From: Solea solea
Taxonomy: Eukaryota; Chordata; Actinopteri; Pleuronectiformes; Soleidae
Length of the DNA: 64,000 nt
Direction: 5' to 3'
Assembly (NCBI RefSeq): GCF_958295425.1
Contig: NC_081135.1
Coordinates: 24,181,613-24,245,612 of the forward strand
Under the pieces are notes generated by a model. The model searched no databases and had not been told where the DNA came from. It was given only the letters and a program-made list of their open reading frames with translations. This document shows, piece after piece, positions 51,667 through 64,000 of this stretch. Both the position numbers and the translations under genes were made by a program. How positions within the stretch are numbered: position 1 is the stretch's first letter; each line of letters starts with the position of its first letter.

Positions 51667-51979
51667 ATGATTGTGGGAATCTGTTTGTTTTATTTCTCAA
51701 GAAAACTATCCCTGAAAAAAAAACAGACAAAAGAACGATAGTGCTGGAGCTTGCATTTTCGACCCCCGCTTTTATAACTTATTGCTCATTGTACGCATTG
51801 AGAGAGAACATTTTTTATTGAATTAAACATGACCATTTGCCAAACCTTAAAAAAAATGTTTTTCAATATATATCTTCAAGCCTACACCTACTGACTGGTA
51901 AAATAAATGCATCATTGATGTCACATAATTTTGTTCCTCCCTTATAATATCTAACCCTAACCCTAACCCTAACCCTAAC
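51667..51979 (+). repeat. ~280-bp dispersed repeat, copy B, ending in (TAACCC)n
   Basis: This is the second copy, in the same orientation and about 3.05 kb away. The 5' junction is the same as in copy A (ATGATTGTGGG), here preceded by an A-run. It ends with 28 perfect bases of TAACCC hexamers (51952-51979), the vertebrate telomere unit. The shared 5' and 3' limits suggest a defined element, not a random duplication. Confidence 0.88.
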
Positions 51980-53508
51980 ACCTGAGTATAATGACAGGTG
52001 ACCTCAATTACCAGCATGACCCTGGGCCAGCGTCAGCCTCAGGCAGAACATAAGAAAGAAAATACAACCCCCTAGTGGTTGGGGGAAAATCTCACAAATT
52101 GCTCAAACAAAACTTGAAAACACAAACTGCTAGAAGTCCTCCATTGTTACCCTTTTGTTTACTGTGTTGCATTCTTCTTCTTTGTTTTGTCTACTTTAAT
52201 TTATCACTATCCAAAATTAGCTACTGCATTATAACAGTTATTCTTCCTGTGATGTGACAAAATATGTGACAATTATTGGCGGGCTACACTGTGTCAAGCT
52301 GATCGTGCTGACCCACACACTCCGTGGTGAAAATGCAAGCCACGTCAGACTGTTTCAAACTGCACCAGGGAGAGCTAAACTGCACTGTACTGAAGGGGGA
52401 AATGAGGCTGAAGCTGAAGCCTGCAATAATGAGAATAATCAAGGAAGGGTGTTGAGACCAAAAGAGTCAATATCAGAGGCAACTCTGGCCTATGACTATT
52501 TGCTATCTGTTTGTTGTTGCTGATCAGCTGTAAAAAAAAATGGACAAAGATCAGTAAAACATGATGGGCATGGCAAGCGGTATAAGTTATATATGGAAAT
52601 GTTTTGGCTAACAAACCTCTCAGTCAAGATACTCCGGTATCATTTATTTGAAAAGGTCCAGGGTGACTTCATCTCTTGCTCATATGCAAACACTCCCTTT
52701 GCAAACGTATTGCAAATGGACACAAATGGCAGGACAAAGGGTTGAATCATTTCATACTGCAGATGCAATCAAGTCTGGTGCAATCAAAGACAGAAAAGGG
52801 CAATAACATGTGGTGTGATAATCGACTTCTCTATGTATAGCCAAGACTTTGCATCAGTAATTGACAGATTTCTGGCAGGGTACAGTGGCCTGTAATTGAA
52901 ATGAATAAGCCAGCTGGTAAACCAGTTAATTAAAGAAGAGAATCAATGGATAAGAGCATGGATATAATGAGAACGCTATATTTTTAATGAAATTTCTACC
53001 AATATCCTGCTTTGCTGTTTTGGAAAATAAGGTTTGAAGCCACATCTTTCACTTATGGTTGCAAGGAAAGTGTAGTTCTGTTAATGTTCCCAGTGTTCTT
53101 GGTGTTTCAGTGCTTCTTATTGGAAAACATGCTTTTTTTTAGATTTCAGTCTCTTCTTGCCAACTCATCCACATTTCCAATCAGTTCAATTATTTAAGTG
53201 CATTCTTTGCACCCACCTGCTTAAGTGTGTGTGTGTGTAGCTGTGTCCTGTTTGAAGCAACACATTAGAAAAAGTCATCTGTTATATGTTACGCTGCTGA
53301 TTTTTGCTAAGACCCTGTTGTTTGCTGTGGGCTAACTAGTAAAAGCAACATTATCATTATCACCGATATTTACAGTATAACCTTAGACACCCATCAAGTT
53401 ACTGACACCGAACCTGGTGAAATGCATGCACAAACTGGCACATGCAGCTGGACCTGCCACCAAAACAAACAACAGAGAAGCTTGAATTACAACATTGATG
53501 TAGTTTTG

Positions 53509-53603
53509 ACTTACTTACTTACTTCTAGCTCTTGTTGGTACCCAAGTCGCTTTGGATAAAAGTGTCTGCTAAATGACATGTAACGTAATGTAATAATGTA
53601 ACG
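53509..53603 (+). mobile_element. 3' tail of an L2-like LINE (or tail-sharing SINE)
   Basis: GTCGCTTTGGATAAAAGTGT followed by CTGCTAAATGACATG and a short TAATG-type tandem tail (GTAACGTAATGTAATAATGTAA) matches the conserved 3' end of fish L2-clade LINEs as I know it. Only the tail is present, as expected for a heavily 5'-truncated insertion. Confidence 0.7.
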
Positions 53604-55508
53604 CACTTCTCTGTTCATAACCCCCATTACAATAATATTCACTTACATGGAAAATATGCTGCTATATGTTTAAAAAAATATTGCACCTTAGAGGATGTTG
53701 GTGTATAACCTGCTGTCCAAACAAAAGTGAATTCACATCCGTCTTCATTTACACACTAACCTAATTCCTCTGAGCCTGTTGCACTGTGTCTGGCTCTCTA
53801 GTTCATGGCAGTACACATTCATCTGTCACACTCCATCTGCCTACTGTGGACTTCCTGTCTCCATATCCACCTGCTCACCTGCTTTCATATTAACACACTA
53901 GTTCCTCATGTCTGCCCCCTGGTGCTTACATCAGCCGTTTTCAGTGTCAGGTCACCTGATTCGTTTCTGCTACCTGCATGCATTGTTTGTACCCACCTGC
54001 CAACTCATCCTTCTCTCTCTCTCTCGCTCTCACTTTCTACATTAGTCGTGTCCTCTTCATTTTGTCTCATGTTCCATTGCTGCATTTCCCTGCCTTTGTG
54101 TCTGTGCTTATAGGTGCTGTTACACCAACAGAGTCAAAGGGAGAGACCATCAGCCATCATCACTCCACTTAGAAGATACACTGCAGTGAAGGACGCTTCT
54201 TATTCATTTAAAGCTTGTGTTTTCATATTATAATGATGGAGGTAAAGGTGTTCATTTGCAAAAGAGCAGGTAGGACATCTGTAAGATGTTATAACTTTCA
54301 CATCAACTTGATTATTTTGTATAGTTCTTGAACAGTTCAAGCCATTATTCCTTTGTACGTCAGAGTGAGGTATACAGCTTAAATGGCACACTGGAGCATA
54401 CAAAGTGTTTGTTTTATAATGGAGAAACACATTCACTCTGAAACAAAATGCAATAGATGCACTTATGCAGGTTTAGACAGGCTATGCCTGGAGTTCACTC
54501 CGCCCACTATTTTATCAATAATGGCCTCCAGTTATCCCACACATTTCTATAGTTGGTGATCTCTAATAAAAATGCATGTATAAAGCAATTTGACCGACTA
54601 CGGTGGAGTGCAATTATGTGGTGGAGTCCATTGTATAAAGAGTATTATATATTTTTCTACAATGTAATAAAAAAACAAATTGCAGGATTGTGCCATTGAG
54701 TCAGACCATGATAAAGTTTACTGCTGAGAACGCCTGGCCTAGTGCACTGTGATGGCTGCGTCTCTGTGGGCAACTCACATAAGTCCTTTCACAATTCATT
54801 CTGACAGCATTGCCACGTTTCTTGTCAAGACTGTCTCTATAAAGTAAATCTCGAGCAGACTTTAACTCTTTGGATCACATTAGCCGATAGGGTTTTTTTT
54901 TTTGTTTACATCTAGGACAAAGGGCATGTCAGTGCCACAGTTGTGTGTGCGCCATCTTTCTAGTCTACCATATGTTCAGAGCTGACTTGCAGCAGTTATG
55001 AAATGTAATGGAACAGAGAGCTGTTGCTTGGAGGACATATTAGTTTATTTCTGACAAATGGTACGTCTTTAGCAGCAGTCAGTGACGCGTGTCATCCAGA
55101 GTTAGCCCCAGCTGTCTCGTTTGACATTGCCTGCAGGGGTACGAGTGTCAAGTGTGATTTTCAGACGAGTGGGGTCAAACCATCAATTCTCCCGACTGAA
55201 GCCACTGACAGATAATTGCTTGCAGCTTTACATTGTAAACCTTCAGAGGATGAAGCTGAAATACTATGCCAGTGCAGCCTGGGTAATTAGCAGACATAGT
55301 TATCGCAGCTCAGAGGGGAATCACTCTGTGATGACAAATTATATGATACTTTGTACACAGGCAGACTGTAAATGTATCTTTTCACTGTAAGTAATGTCGG
55401 AGGATCATGACAAGCTTTATGGCTATACATGTAGAACACACAACATTTTAGGTAAATTCAAGAAGTTAAATACACAACAATGTACTGTTGATATTAATGT
55501 ATTAATGA

Positions 55509-55740
55509 TTAAAGGTGCTATATGTAAGAAATTAATTATATTAAGACTGTAAATAACCACTTGAAATAGTGGATTCACTGATAACAATGGGGGAGTCACA
55601 AAACACATTTTCATTTGTGGGCTGCAAACTCTCTACTCTCTCATTTTACTCTCTGCTCTGGTGCTTTGGTCCCAATCATGTTGCTAGTAGCACTGCAACA
55701 CACTCAGAAGAGAGCAGCTAGCATCCGAAGTGGTGAAAAA
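55509..55740 (+). repeat. probable dispersed repeat starting TTAAAGGTGCTATATGTAAG
   Basis: The start TTAAAGGTGCTATATGTAAG is typical of a teleost non-autonomous element. The following sequence has a TTTCATTTGTGGGCTGCAAA block and a short GC-richer part. The right boundary was not identified. Confidence 0.45.
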
Positions 55741-55947
55741 AAGAAACTTTAATGCAGCATACTGAGATACACGCATTATTATTATGCTATTTATTAGTTT
55801 TGATTCTGCGTGGTGGTTAATAGAATAGTTTATTTAATATAAATTATTTTCTTGACATTATAGTCATGTTTTGGATAATAATAATGCTTTGCTTAAAATG
55901 TTTAGTTTTGTATTAGTTTATGTTTATTGCAATGTTTGGGTTATATG

Positions 55948-55950
<3 letters not shown>

Positions 55951-55991
<41 letters not shown>
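55951..55991. repeat. (TA)n microsatellite
   Basis: A 41-base uninterrupted TA run. It produces an Ile-Tyr repeat in an overlapping open frame that is not a gene. Confidence 0.95.
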
Positions 55992-55994
<3 letters not shown>

Positions 55995-58001
55995 TACCAG
56001 AGCAGCAGAAGAGACAAAGGATTTGTTTGTTTGGATTCAATAAAACCATCAAAATCAATAACCTAGCGTGGACATTCAGTTTTCTACCTGCCCACTTGCT
56101 ATAGTAGTCTTTTGATTTAGTTAAGTTTTAGATTCATTTGTTTTAACATGTATTTTTTTTGGTTGACAAAGGCCATTGTCAACAGTATCCTATGAATACT
56201 TTGACCAGTACATTTACATAAGACTAAGATGACTTCAGCATTGTCACATTGTCAAAATATGATTTGTAATTTGTTTCTGAAACACTCTGTAAGTCATTTA
56301 TTTAAATTATGTCTGGATAGCTATCAATAAATAAATTGTATTAGGAGTCTGGAAAAGACTACACTGCAACTGATGCAACTGATAATTCCCACCCACTTTC
56401 TTGTGCTCTACAGTGAAACCTCCCTCAAAAAAACACAGAACACATACTGCCCAAAGCCAAGTGGAAGAAAAAGGACTGCTGGGAGGAGCTACAATGATAA
56501 TGATTCCATCACCTGTAAGGAAACACTCAACAGCATCATAAAGAACATCAGGTTGGTTAGTGACCGATATGCCAGCTAAATATTCTATTTGGTTTGAATA
56601 AAATCAGCCCTGCAAGGGCTAAAGACATTGGTATTGATAGCAGTTAGGACCTGAAGGGGATTTACACAAATGAGATAATTTTAACAAACAAATTACTGAC
56701 TAAAGCTTTAAGTGCAAATGACAAATAGGCGGTTGTTTTATTGATCAGTGAATCATTTGGGGTCTAGTGTTCTCACCCTCACTGCTCACAGCTGTATATA
56801 ACATGCAGTGTTATAAGATATCCCCTTTTCCCCTTTGAGACAGTTCATAAGTTAATGAGACACTGCACTAAGAGATTCATGCTCGTCTCCTCTCAGCTGG
56901 CTTCTTCAGAAAAAATCAATGTGCCACTTGAGCAGTCAAAAAGCAGGGAATGTGTCAAAACACTTTCAATCACTTCTTAGGAGACCCTTTAACCCTGGAC
57001 CCACATGGTACACATATGATAACAACTCTCGTTATTGTGCATGGTGTGAAATCTGCTCATGCTGACTAAAGGCAGACAACACTATCTGCTGCACCACAAT
57101 GAACTGACAAAAAAAAACCTAAAAAAAAACCAATGTCAATACGTGTTACCTGAGACAACTGGCTTCACGGCTCTCCTCCAAACCCTCGCTCAGCATAATA
57201 GAGCCATGGAGTGACTGGAATAAGAGACTTTAACATCAAAAGACAAGTAAAGTTTTGCCAATTCAATTATCACCACAGCCAACAAAACCAGTGGAGCATC
57301 CTTTGAGTTGATCTGTTGTCAGTGTGACATTCTCAAAGATAGATTATCATGAACAAATGGAGAAATAAAAGATTTATTACGAAAAGAAGATTTGGAAGAG
57401 AGAAAGAGAGAGAATGTGTCTCCTTTGAGGGCGTACGAGTTATATTCTTCAGTAAAAGAGAAAGCTTTGTCTCTCTTTGATTGGACATAACTCTAGCAGA
57501 GAAATGCCTTAAGTGAGATAAGGCTAAGCCAATGTTTCATGTCACCATTATAAAACGTGAGATTGAGCTGAAATGATTTAAATGCAATCTTCTCCCTGTG
57601 TCAGCTACAAAATACATACACATCTCTCTAAAAATGTACTTTATGTCAAGCAGTGCCACAGTGGATAACAATGTTCTGTCATTCATCTAACATTTTAATG
57701 TTGTTGTTGGCCATGATTAGTGTGTGAGGAAAAAGCACAAGGTGACGCTTGCAGAACACATGAAGATGTGTTATTAATGGCCCATTGTTGTAAAGAGTGT
57801 ATATGCTTTCAGCTTATCTCAGTGACAGAAAATAGAATATTCTACAGTGATCATGTGTTCATAATGTCTCTGTATCGATACAGACTTTGTTGGTGTAATC
57901 ACTATCTCATCATAGCAGTAGTTTATTAAATGTAAGACTACATCCACCACAGCATAAATTAATGTATTATTCAATTTAACTAAAATAATCTTTACTTCAA
58001 G

Positions 58002-58033
58002 TTACTCTTTCTCTTTTCTTAGAGAAAGAGTAA
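58002..58033. repeat. 12-bp perfect hairpin
   Basis: TTACTCTTTCTC (58002-58013) and GAGAAAGAGTAA (58022-58033) pair around an 8-nt loop. Confidence 0.9.
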
Positions 58034-61000
58034 GAAACACTGTACATGAAAAGGATTTCTGTATTGGCTGACTTGATCCACCATCTGCCATTCAGAAATC
58101 TTCTGGAAACAGCCCACTTCCTGTTTTGTATTGCACAGTAATCCACCAGATTTCTCCCCCAAAACCCAGTCTGGTGGCCATGCACCATAAAAGTGCAGTG
58201 CATAGCCATTTTCCTGCTGTTAAAATTATATCCTTAGGAAGTTCACCTCCGATGAAGTACAGAGGCCTCTTGTAAAGCTGGGTCTCACAGTTATAGCTGG
58301 AATCTGTTCACAGCTGTGCTGCCCTTTGTTACTTCCTTGGTATGAATGGAAAAAATGAAATGAAAAAAAACAGTGTGATAGAATGAAATCATTTTCAATA
58401 CAAAATGTCTGAATAGTCCACATTGCCATGTGTTTTTCCCCTATTTGAAATTGCTTTAAATCATTGTCATACTTGAAATTATATGTTATTCTCGTCAAAC
58501 ATTTTGATTAGATTTCAGGAGAACATTACATTTTGGATTTGAAAACTTTTTGGTTTTCTACTCAGACCTATTGCCCAGCCTTGCATTTTCCTTCAGCTGT
58601 CTAGAGAATTTAGGGTATTTCTGTTCTTAAGGTCTTTCTTAAAGGGTATTGGATCACAGCTCTATCTCTTTGCTCTAATCAACCTGCAGGAGGCTGCTTT
58701 CAGCAAATATTTCACTCTCTATCACAGCGACATGCAGCCTATGAAATATGTTTTGGAAAAATAAAAGAAATTTAGACTTATACGTTAGTTATTTTACAAA
58801 ATATTATACTGAAGATCACTGGGAAACTAGGTGTGTAGGGTTACTGTCTGAATGAATGAAACCAAAAGCCCAGATGATTTGTTTTGGGTAGTTCCCACAA
58901 TGCAGCTGGAACCATGTACAGTAATACATGGGGGAATATTTATATGTGTCACCTGTGAGGTCTGTGTGTCACCAAAACAAACGAGAGAGCAGACAGTTCA
59001 TTTGCTGACAAACTCTATAAATCAATTAGAACAAGATATCATGTTCCTCCATCCAGCAGTTTGGACAGAAAAGCTGCAACATTTCAAACGCATCACATCC
59101 CACAACATTATATGATGTAGTTGACAAAAGACTGCTTAAGCAGTAAGCAATCACTCATTCAGTACAACAGCATAGATACTGTATACACCACTTTCACAAA
59201 ACCCCTGACAGTATCTGTCAAGCTGCAGGGCCAGATAGAAAACCATGGAACAGTTGGTGCTTTAGCTTGTGCTGTGCTGAATCTGCAGCCCCTACATCTT
59301 ATTGGTTGGCCTACTGGAATTGAGCAGATGACAGGACAGACAGGACGGTTTTCAAGCCAAAGGGAACTTTGAGTCCCGAAAGACAAGAAATGAGAGACAG
59401 GTGACAGTACGAGGGAATGGAAATAGGACACAGATTGGTAGCTGTGATGTAGTGTGGTTAAATATGTGATTTTGAAGCTCTGTATATAACCACAGTAGCT
59501 CTCTGTCTTGCACACAGTGCCTTTGGGGCCCTATTCTTGCAACTACGGCTTCCCACAATCATCCCCACACTGGCCTACATTTTACAAGGACGTTTCTTTA
59601 TTTTTTGAACTCATCCACATGAATTCTCATTGCCAAAAGCACATACTTCTGTTTTAATGTTCACATTTAACGTTTCTTTTCTAGCAATATTTGGACCAAA
59701 GAACAGTCATGTGTTATTTGTGTAGTTTCTTCATGTTGCTGAATATTGGAGCATATTTATATTAAGATTCTGTATGCCCCTTGAAGCTCCTCCACACTAT
59801 ATCAAAGATTGGTCACTAACCACCAGCAGATGTAAAGAATCACCACCATATGTTGACGACCAGCACCAGATGCTAGGGACACATAATCAGATGTTTACCT
59901 GAGCATCATCAGGTGTTTCTGCTCTTTTATTACATATAATTTGTCTCTACCTTTCACTGCATATCGTGGTATGCATAAAATCCTACGGGGTCTAGAGGAA
60001 GTTCTTAAGTATGATAGATATGTGCTGCTGATGTCCTCAAACGTGTGTACTGCTATGTGTGAGGGACGCTTTATTTTGGAATATTATCAACTACCAGGAA
60101 CTAGAGATTTACTAGAGTTACGGCTACAGTTATTATTAACTGCAATAAATCACAAGGGCACATGTTGACATTGCTAAAGATCAAGAGAGTGTACAGTATA
60201 ACAAGCGGCAGAAAGTCTGTCCTATCTTGAATGGACATTGTTTGAATTCTGCCCATGTCTCACTTCTTAAGCCACATTGTCAGCAAGAGTGCTGCCACAA
60301 AAGATTGTGATGAAGCTTCTTGTAAAAACTCCTGATCAACCTGCTCCGAAAACTAATTGTTTTTCGTGGCTAATTCAAAAGTGCATCAGCATAAAACTGA
60401 CAGCTGCGGTGTGCCCTATGCGTACGCAAAGCTAGAGTTCATCCTCCGGCCGAGCACGATCCCGGAGATACAGTCAAGGTTAATTCGCAGAGGTCAGCTG
60501 ATGGTACAGACCCCCATCAGAGTGAATGCCAGCAGTGAACTGCAGCCTCAGCAGCACAGCTGACACAGCCTTTTTCTGTCTGTTAGCAGAATTAAACAAT
60601 CCCCTGAGACATAACATCAACACACACACAGCCCCTTCTGAATATTCAATAAACCCCACAAGTACAAAAAGGAGCTATCCAGATTTCAGCAGCACACACT
60701 CTCTATGTTTTAGACTCTTCTAACCATCACAAGTGGCACACATTATTTTCTAGTTATTGGTGGACATAGTTGTGTTAAGATTATTTATCAGGTTGTTCAG
60801 GTGTTACGTTGATGAGGGGCTTGCAGCCATCCACAGAAAATGGCCGTGGGTGATAACACCAACTGCAACCAAACTTGATTGATTAGATGATAATTAAAGA
60901 GAGGATGTATGGACCTTGGCATGTATGTTTGCTTGTCTTATTTATGATGGTAAAAGGGAGACGTGTGGGTCATCCAACTCAGTGGACAGTGAGGGTAATT

Positions 61001-63124
61001 TGTCCACAATATAAAAATGTTCATAAGCCTGTGCTAAACAATAGCAATTATGGGTTCAAGGGCTGGTCAATTTCCTATAACATCTGTCTATGGATGAGGG
61101 TAGCAAACAAGGGGAGATATTGAGAGAGGGAAACTGAACTCTCAGTTCTCTCAGATGAGGGAGGAACTGTCTGTATGACTAACAACATAATCAAGCAGAA
61201 AGGCAGAAAGACAAGAGGCAAAGATCCCCTTTGTGCCGACAGAACTGGGTTTCTTTGGGAGTCTTTTGAATGGCTTAAGACAACTGGCATGTGTGCAGAC
61301 ACAAACATTTGTTTTCCAGGGTTACATCCATTAACTCGTGGACAGATATTCTTCCACAACGACGATGAAATGTCCAAAAGATAATGCTGAAATAATCAGC
61401 AACATCTGTGTGCAGATTTAATTTACCAAAATATTATCACTTGATTTCTACTCTGATTGACTTTATTGATTATATCTGGATAAAATTATACAATTTCAAC
61501 ATTTACCATATGTTTAATGAAGCCAATGAATTTGATAATTTCACGTGCCTATTTGTTGAATAATGGCACTGGTATAGCAATACTTCATAGGTGTTCTAGT
61601 GTGAGCATGAGTATTTATTACTGTGTCTTACTTAAATATTCTGAATTTGAAAGCAGTAGGATGAAGACACAGGTCAGTTGCAGGCTGGCCACATAAACAC
61701 AACTATAAAACACCAGGTGGCATCTCCATAACAAACCTCAATCATGCAGGGTTGTGTGTCTAACAAAGGAAAATGATTTTCTAGACATTAGAGTTAGGGT
61801 TGCCAGGGCAATCAGCATGGGCTGACATGCAGAAATGTATTTCTGAGTCTGTGTCCTTTCTGGATGCATCCCATTTATCTTCTCTGTCAAGTAGAGGACA
61901 TAACAATGAAAGGTGAACACTCCAGTGAACGGATCTCTACCTCACAATGACCAATAAAGAGACAACTCTGCTCGTTGGCCAGAGGTTGAGTCTCTGTTAA
62001 TAACATGTGAATGATAGGTGGTGCATTAATCTTATTGGTAACATATACTTGCACTGTATTTAATCGATTATCTTGGCAAAAGATAGTTGATTAAATAATG
62101 TTAGATAAAAGGGCTCTCTTGAGGAATGTTCATGTCTGAATGTTTCCTTATTCAGTTGGAATGACATTTCAAAGTGCACAAACACTGGAATTAGCCAGTT
62201 GCGCTGAGACATGCCATTTAAGTATACATATGCCTCCCTCTGCTGGAGAAATGCATAACTACACTACTCAAACATTAATCCTCACACAAAACCCTCCAGC
62301 CTCTGCCACTTTAAAACACAGAATTACCACTGCCATAATCACTTGCATGCCTAGTTGAGGAAGATATCACAAACAGCTGCAAGAGTAGGTATTTATCAAT
62401 CAACCTTTGAAAATCTACCCGAGGGTAAAGACACCGAATATAATTAACATTTTTCCACAATTCCTGACACCTTTCATGCACAGTATATCGTCAATGCTTA
62501 TGCTCAAACATACTCGAAAAAAACATTACGTAATTTTCTAGACAACCAAAAAACATGGTAATTGTAAGCGAAGAACATGGGTGACTGGTGTAATTTTAAA
62601 ATTATCAGAAAGACGGTTGGGTACCCAGATAAGAGAATACAATTAATAAAATGGGCTGTAACTGTAGATACATTCACATTGTTGTAAAAATAGGATTTTT
62701 TTTCATGATACAGAAAAAATTCAACAAATGGGATCACAACTCAAGTCAAAGTCATCTCACATCTTTGGAAACAATCTCTTGAGAGAGATTTAAGGGAATA
62801 AAACAATACAAACTCCTTTGGCCAAAGAAAACATTTTATTTTCAGAACATTTCTTACAAACAGGCTGACTTCTGTTTATCCATTTGGGAGATGAAGGAAG
62901 GAAACAATAACTTAAACAAGGTGTCATATAGGAACAATACACTAAAATGGAGAAAACAAGGGTATCTTTAGTCAATGTTTAGGATTCACAGGATAATCTA
63001 TTGAAGAATAATTCCCCATGTCCTCAACAGGCCGGGACAAGTGCAATACCAAACAAATATAGAGCATTGCGACCTCTCCCAACCTGCACAGAAAGGGATC
63101 ATTTCTGCCTTGATTCATTTCAGT

Positions 63125-63500
63125 TCTATGATCAGTTTTGCATGGATTTGCACAGCAGTACAGAGAGAAGCTGAAAGCAAACCAGCAAAACTAACCAGAG
63201 ACCCATTGTGCACAATCTACACCTGCAGTTGTCTTTGAGAAGAGATACATGTCTAGAAGTACTTTAAGTGCTCACACTGCAGTAGAATTTTATAGAACTA
63301 CCTGCACTATAAGCACTTTAATACTACTGAAACCTATCTTCACCTTATTACAGAGCTGTACCAGGGACGTGACTGACCACCATAGAGGATTATCAAAGAG
63401 TTCAGATGGTAACACAGGTCACCATCAGTTTTGCATAGATTTGCACAACTTATTTCTTCTTGCAGCGCAACTATGCAAAACTAATAGAGAACTGCTGAAA
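63125..63500. repeat. diverged internal direct repeat
   Basis: ATCAGTTTTGCATGGATTTG (63131) and ATCAGTTTTGCATAGATTTG (63424), each followed by CACA, recur about 293 bases apart. Each is followed within about 60 bases by GCAAAACTAACCAGAGA or GCAAAACTAATAGAGAA. This suggests an old tandem duplication. Confidence 0.6.
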
Positions 63501-64000
63501 TTAAGAGTATACACAAACAAAAAATAAAAAAGAGCAGATGACAGTCCCAGCACTTTATGCCAGAAGGAGCACTTAGGGCAGTAGGTGCTAGTCTACTTCA
63601 CTATCTGCACTAGATGCACCTTAGCATAAAAACTAGTGGAAAGAGTCTACAGTCAAGTGGCACAAAAATAAAATAACAAAAGATCATATTTATGTAATCT
63701 GATCTGTACTTTCTAGCTGTTGGCCACTTAATTTGAAAAGAAACATACAACTCTAGGTAGCCTTAAAGCCTGCATGCACTGGTGAATGCCAAAAAGTCAT
63801 TATGCAAAGTGACAGGATGCATAATGCCTCATAAATATCAGGGGGACTCGCTCCAGACCGTTGCTTCACTCAGAGATAGTGGGGTGCAGAACCTCACAGC
63901 AGGATGAAGATGAGGCCGTGCCAGATGTGTATTTCAGTCTATGCAGACCTGGCATAAACTGGCATGAAATAAACCAGGTCCTTTAGTTAACATTATCAGA

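Larger units (their letters stand above)
39901..64000. other. gpc6 upstream region, no recognised gene
   Basis: About 24 kb 5' of gpc6 with no exon I can recognise on either strand. The longest open frames are 134 and 144 codons; they overlap repeats at 51417-51821 and 40826-41260 and resemble no protein I know. The stretch contains teleost-type dispersed repeats, a near-identical repeat pair with telomere-type tails (48620-48911, 51667-51979), an L2-like LINE tail, microsatellites and several perfect hairpins. In mammals GPC5 lies upstream of GPC6, separated by a gene-poor interval, so the emptiness would fit a conserved arrangement. Confidence 0.7.

Noticed and set aside
51417..51821. 134-codon plus-strand frame
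   Set aside because: It runs across an A-run into the telomere-tailed repeat; copy A of that repeat does not keep the frame.
51952..51979. A true chromosome end or fusion site
   Set aside because: Only 28 bases of telomere repeat, internal to the contig and tied to a dispersed repeat present elsewhere without it; a chromosome fusion is not needed to explain it.
59159..59515. 118-codon minus-strand frame
   Set aside because: No family resemblance, and the opposite strand is open too, as expected from local base composition.
1..64000. CRISPR arrays, operons, bacterial or phage genes, tRNA or rRNA genes
   Set aside because: None seen. Sequence character, introns and repeats are those of a vertebrate nuclear genome; tRNA-like box sequences in the repeats lack a cloverleaf.

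Overview
This 64 kb window comes from a vertebrate nuclear genome, most likely a teleost fish. It is AT-rich with long introns. Its repeats are of kinds widespread in teleosts: a Tc1-like transposase relic, TA-flanked and hAT-type MITEs, a retroposon family, and an L2-like LINE tail. The species cannot be told from the sequence.

The only gene I can support is the 5' half of glypican-6 (gpc6), on the minus strand. Four coding exons were recovered with consensus splice sites and consistent phases: exon 1 (39143-39293), exon 2 (19828-19986), exon 3 (11135-11526) and exon 4 (8092-8257). They join into 289 codons plus one base. This covers the signal peptide and the N-terminal half of the cysteine-rich core of a cell-surface heparan-sulfate proteoglycan of the glypican-4/6 subgroup. 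The rest of the core, the glycosaminoglycan attachment region and the GPI signal must lie left of position 1. Residue choices match the vertebrate GPC6 sequence as I remember it better than GPC4.

Layout: 1-8091 is part of intron 4. Intron 3 (2.9 kb), intron 2 (8.3 kb) and intron 1 (19.2 kb) follow. A GC-richer promoter or 5'-UTR candidate lies at about 39294-39900. From there to 64000 is about 24 kb of upstream sequence with no recognisable gene. Introns and flank hold MITEs, retroposon fragments, microsatellites and a set of short perfect hairpins.

I found no undescribed multi-gene system. The observations most worth a second look are: (i) a repeat of about 280 bp present twice, 3 kb apart, each copy ending in telomere-type (TAACCC)n, with a diverged third copy at 27.4 kb; (ii) more 10-13 bp perfect hairpins than expected by chance; (iii) departures in the predicted Gpc6 protein: a Pro-to-Ser change in the glypican signature, an extra cysteine, and a sequon overlapping the first conserved cysteine; (iv) a 132-codon upstream ORF with a CAG-type repeat in the promoter or 5'-UTR region.
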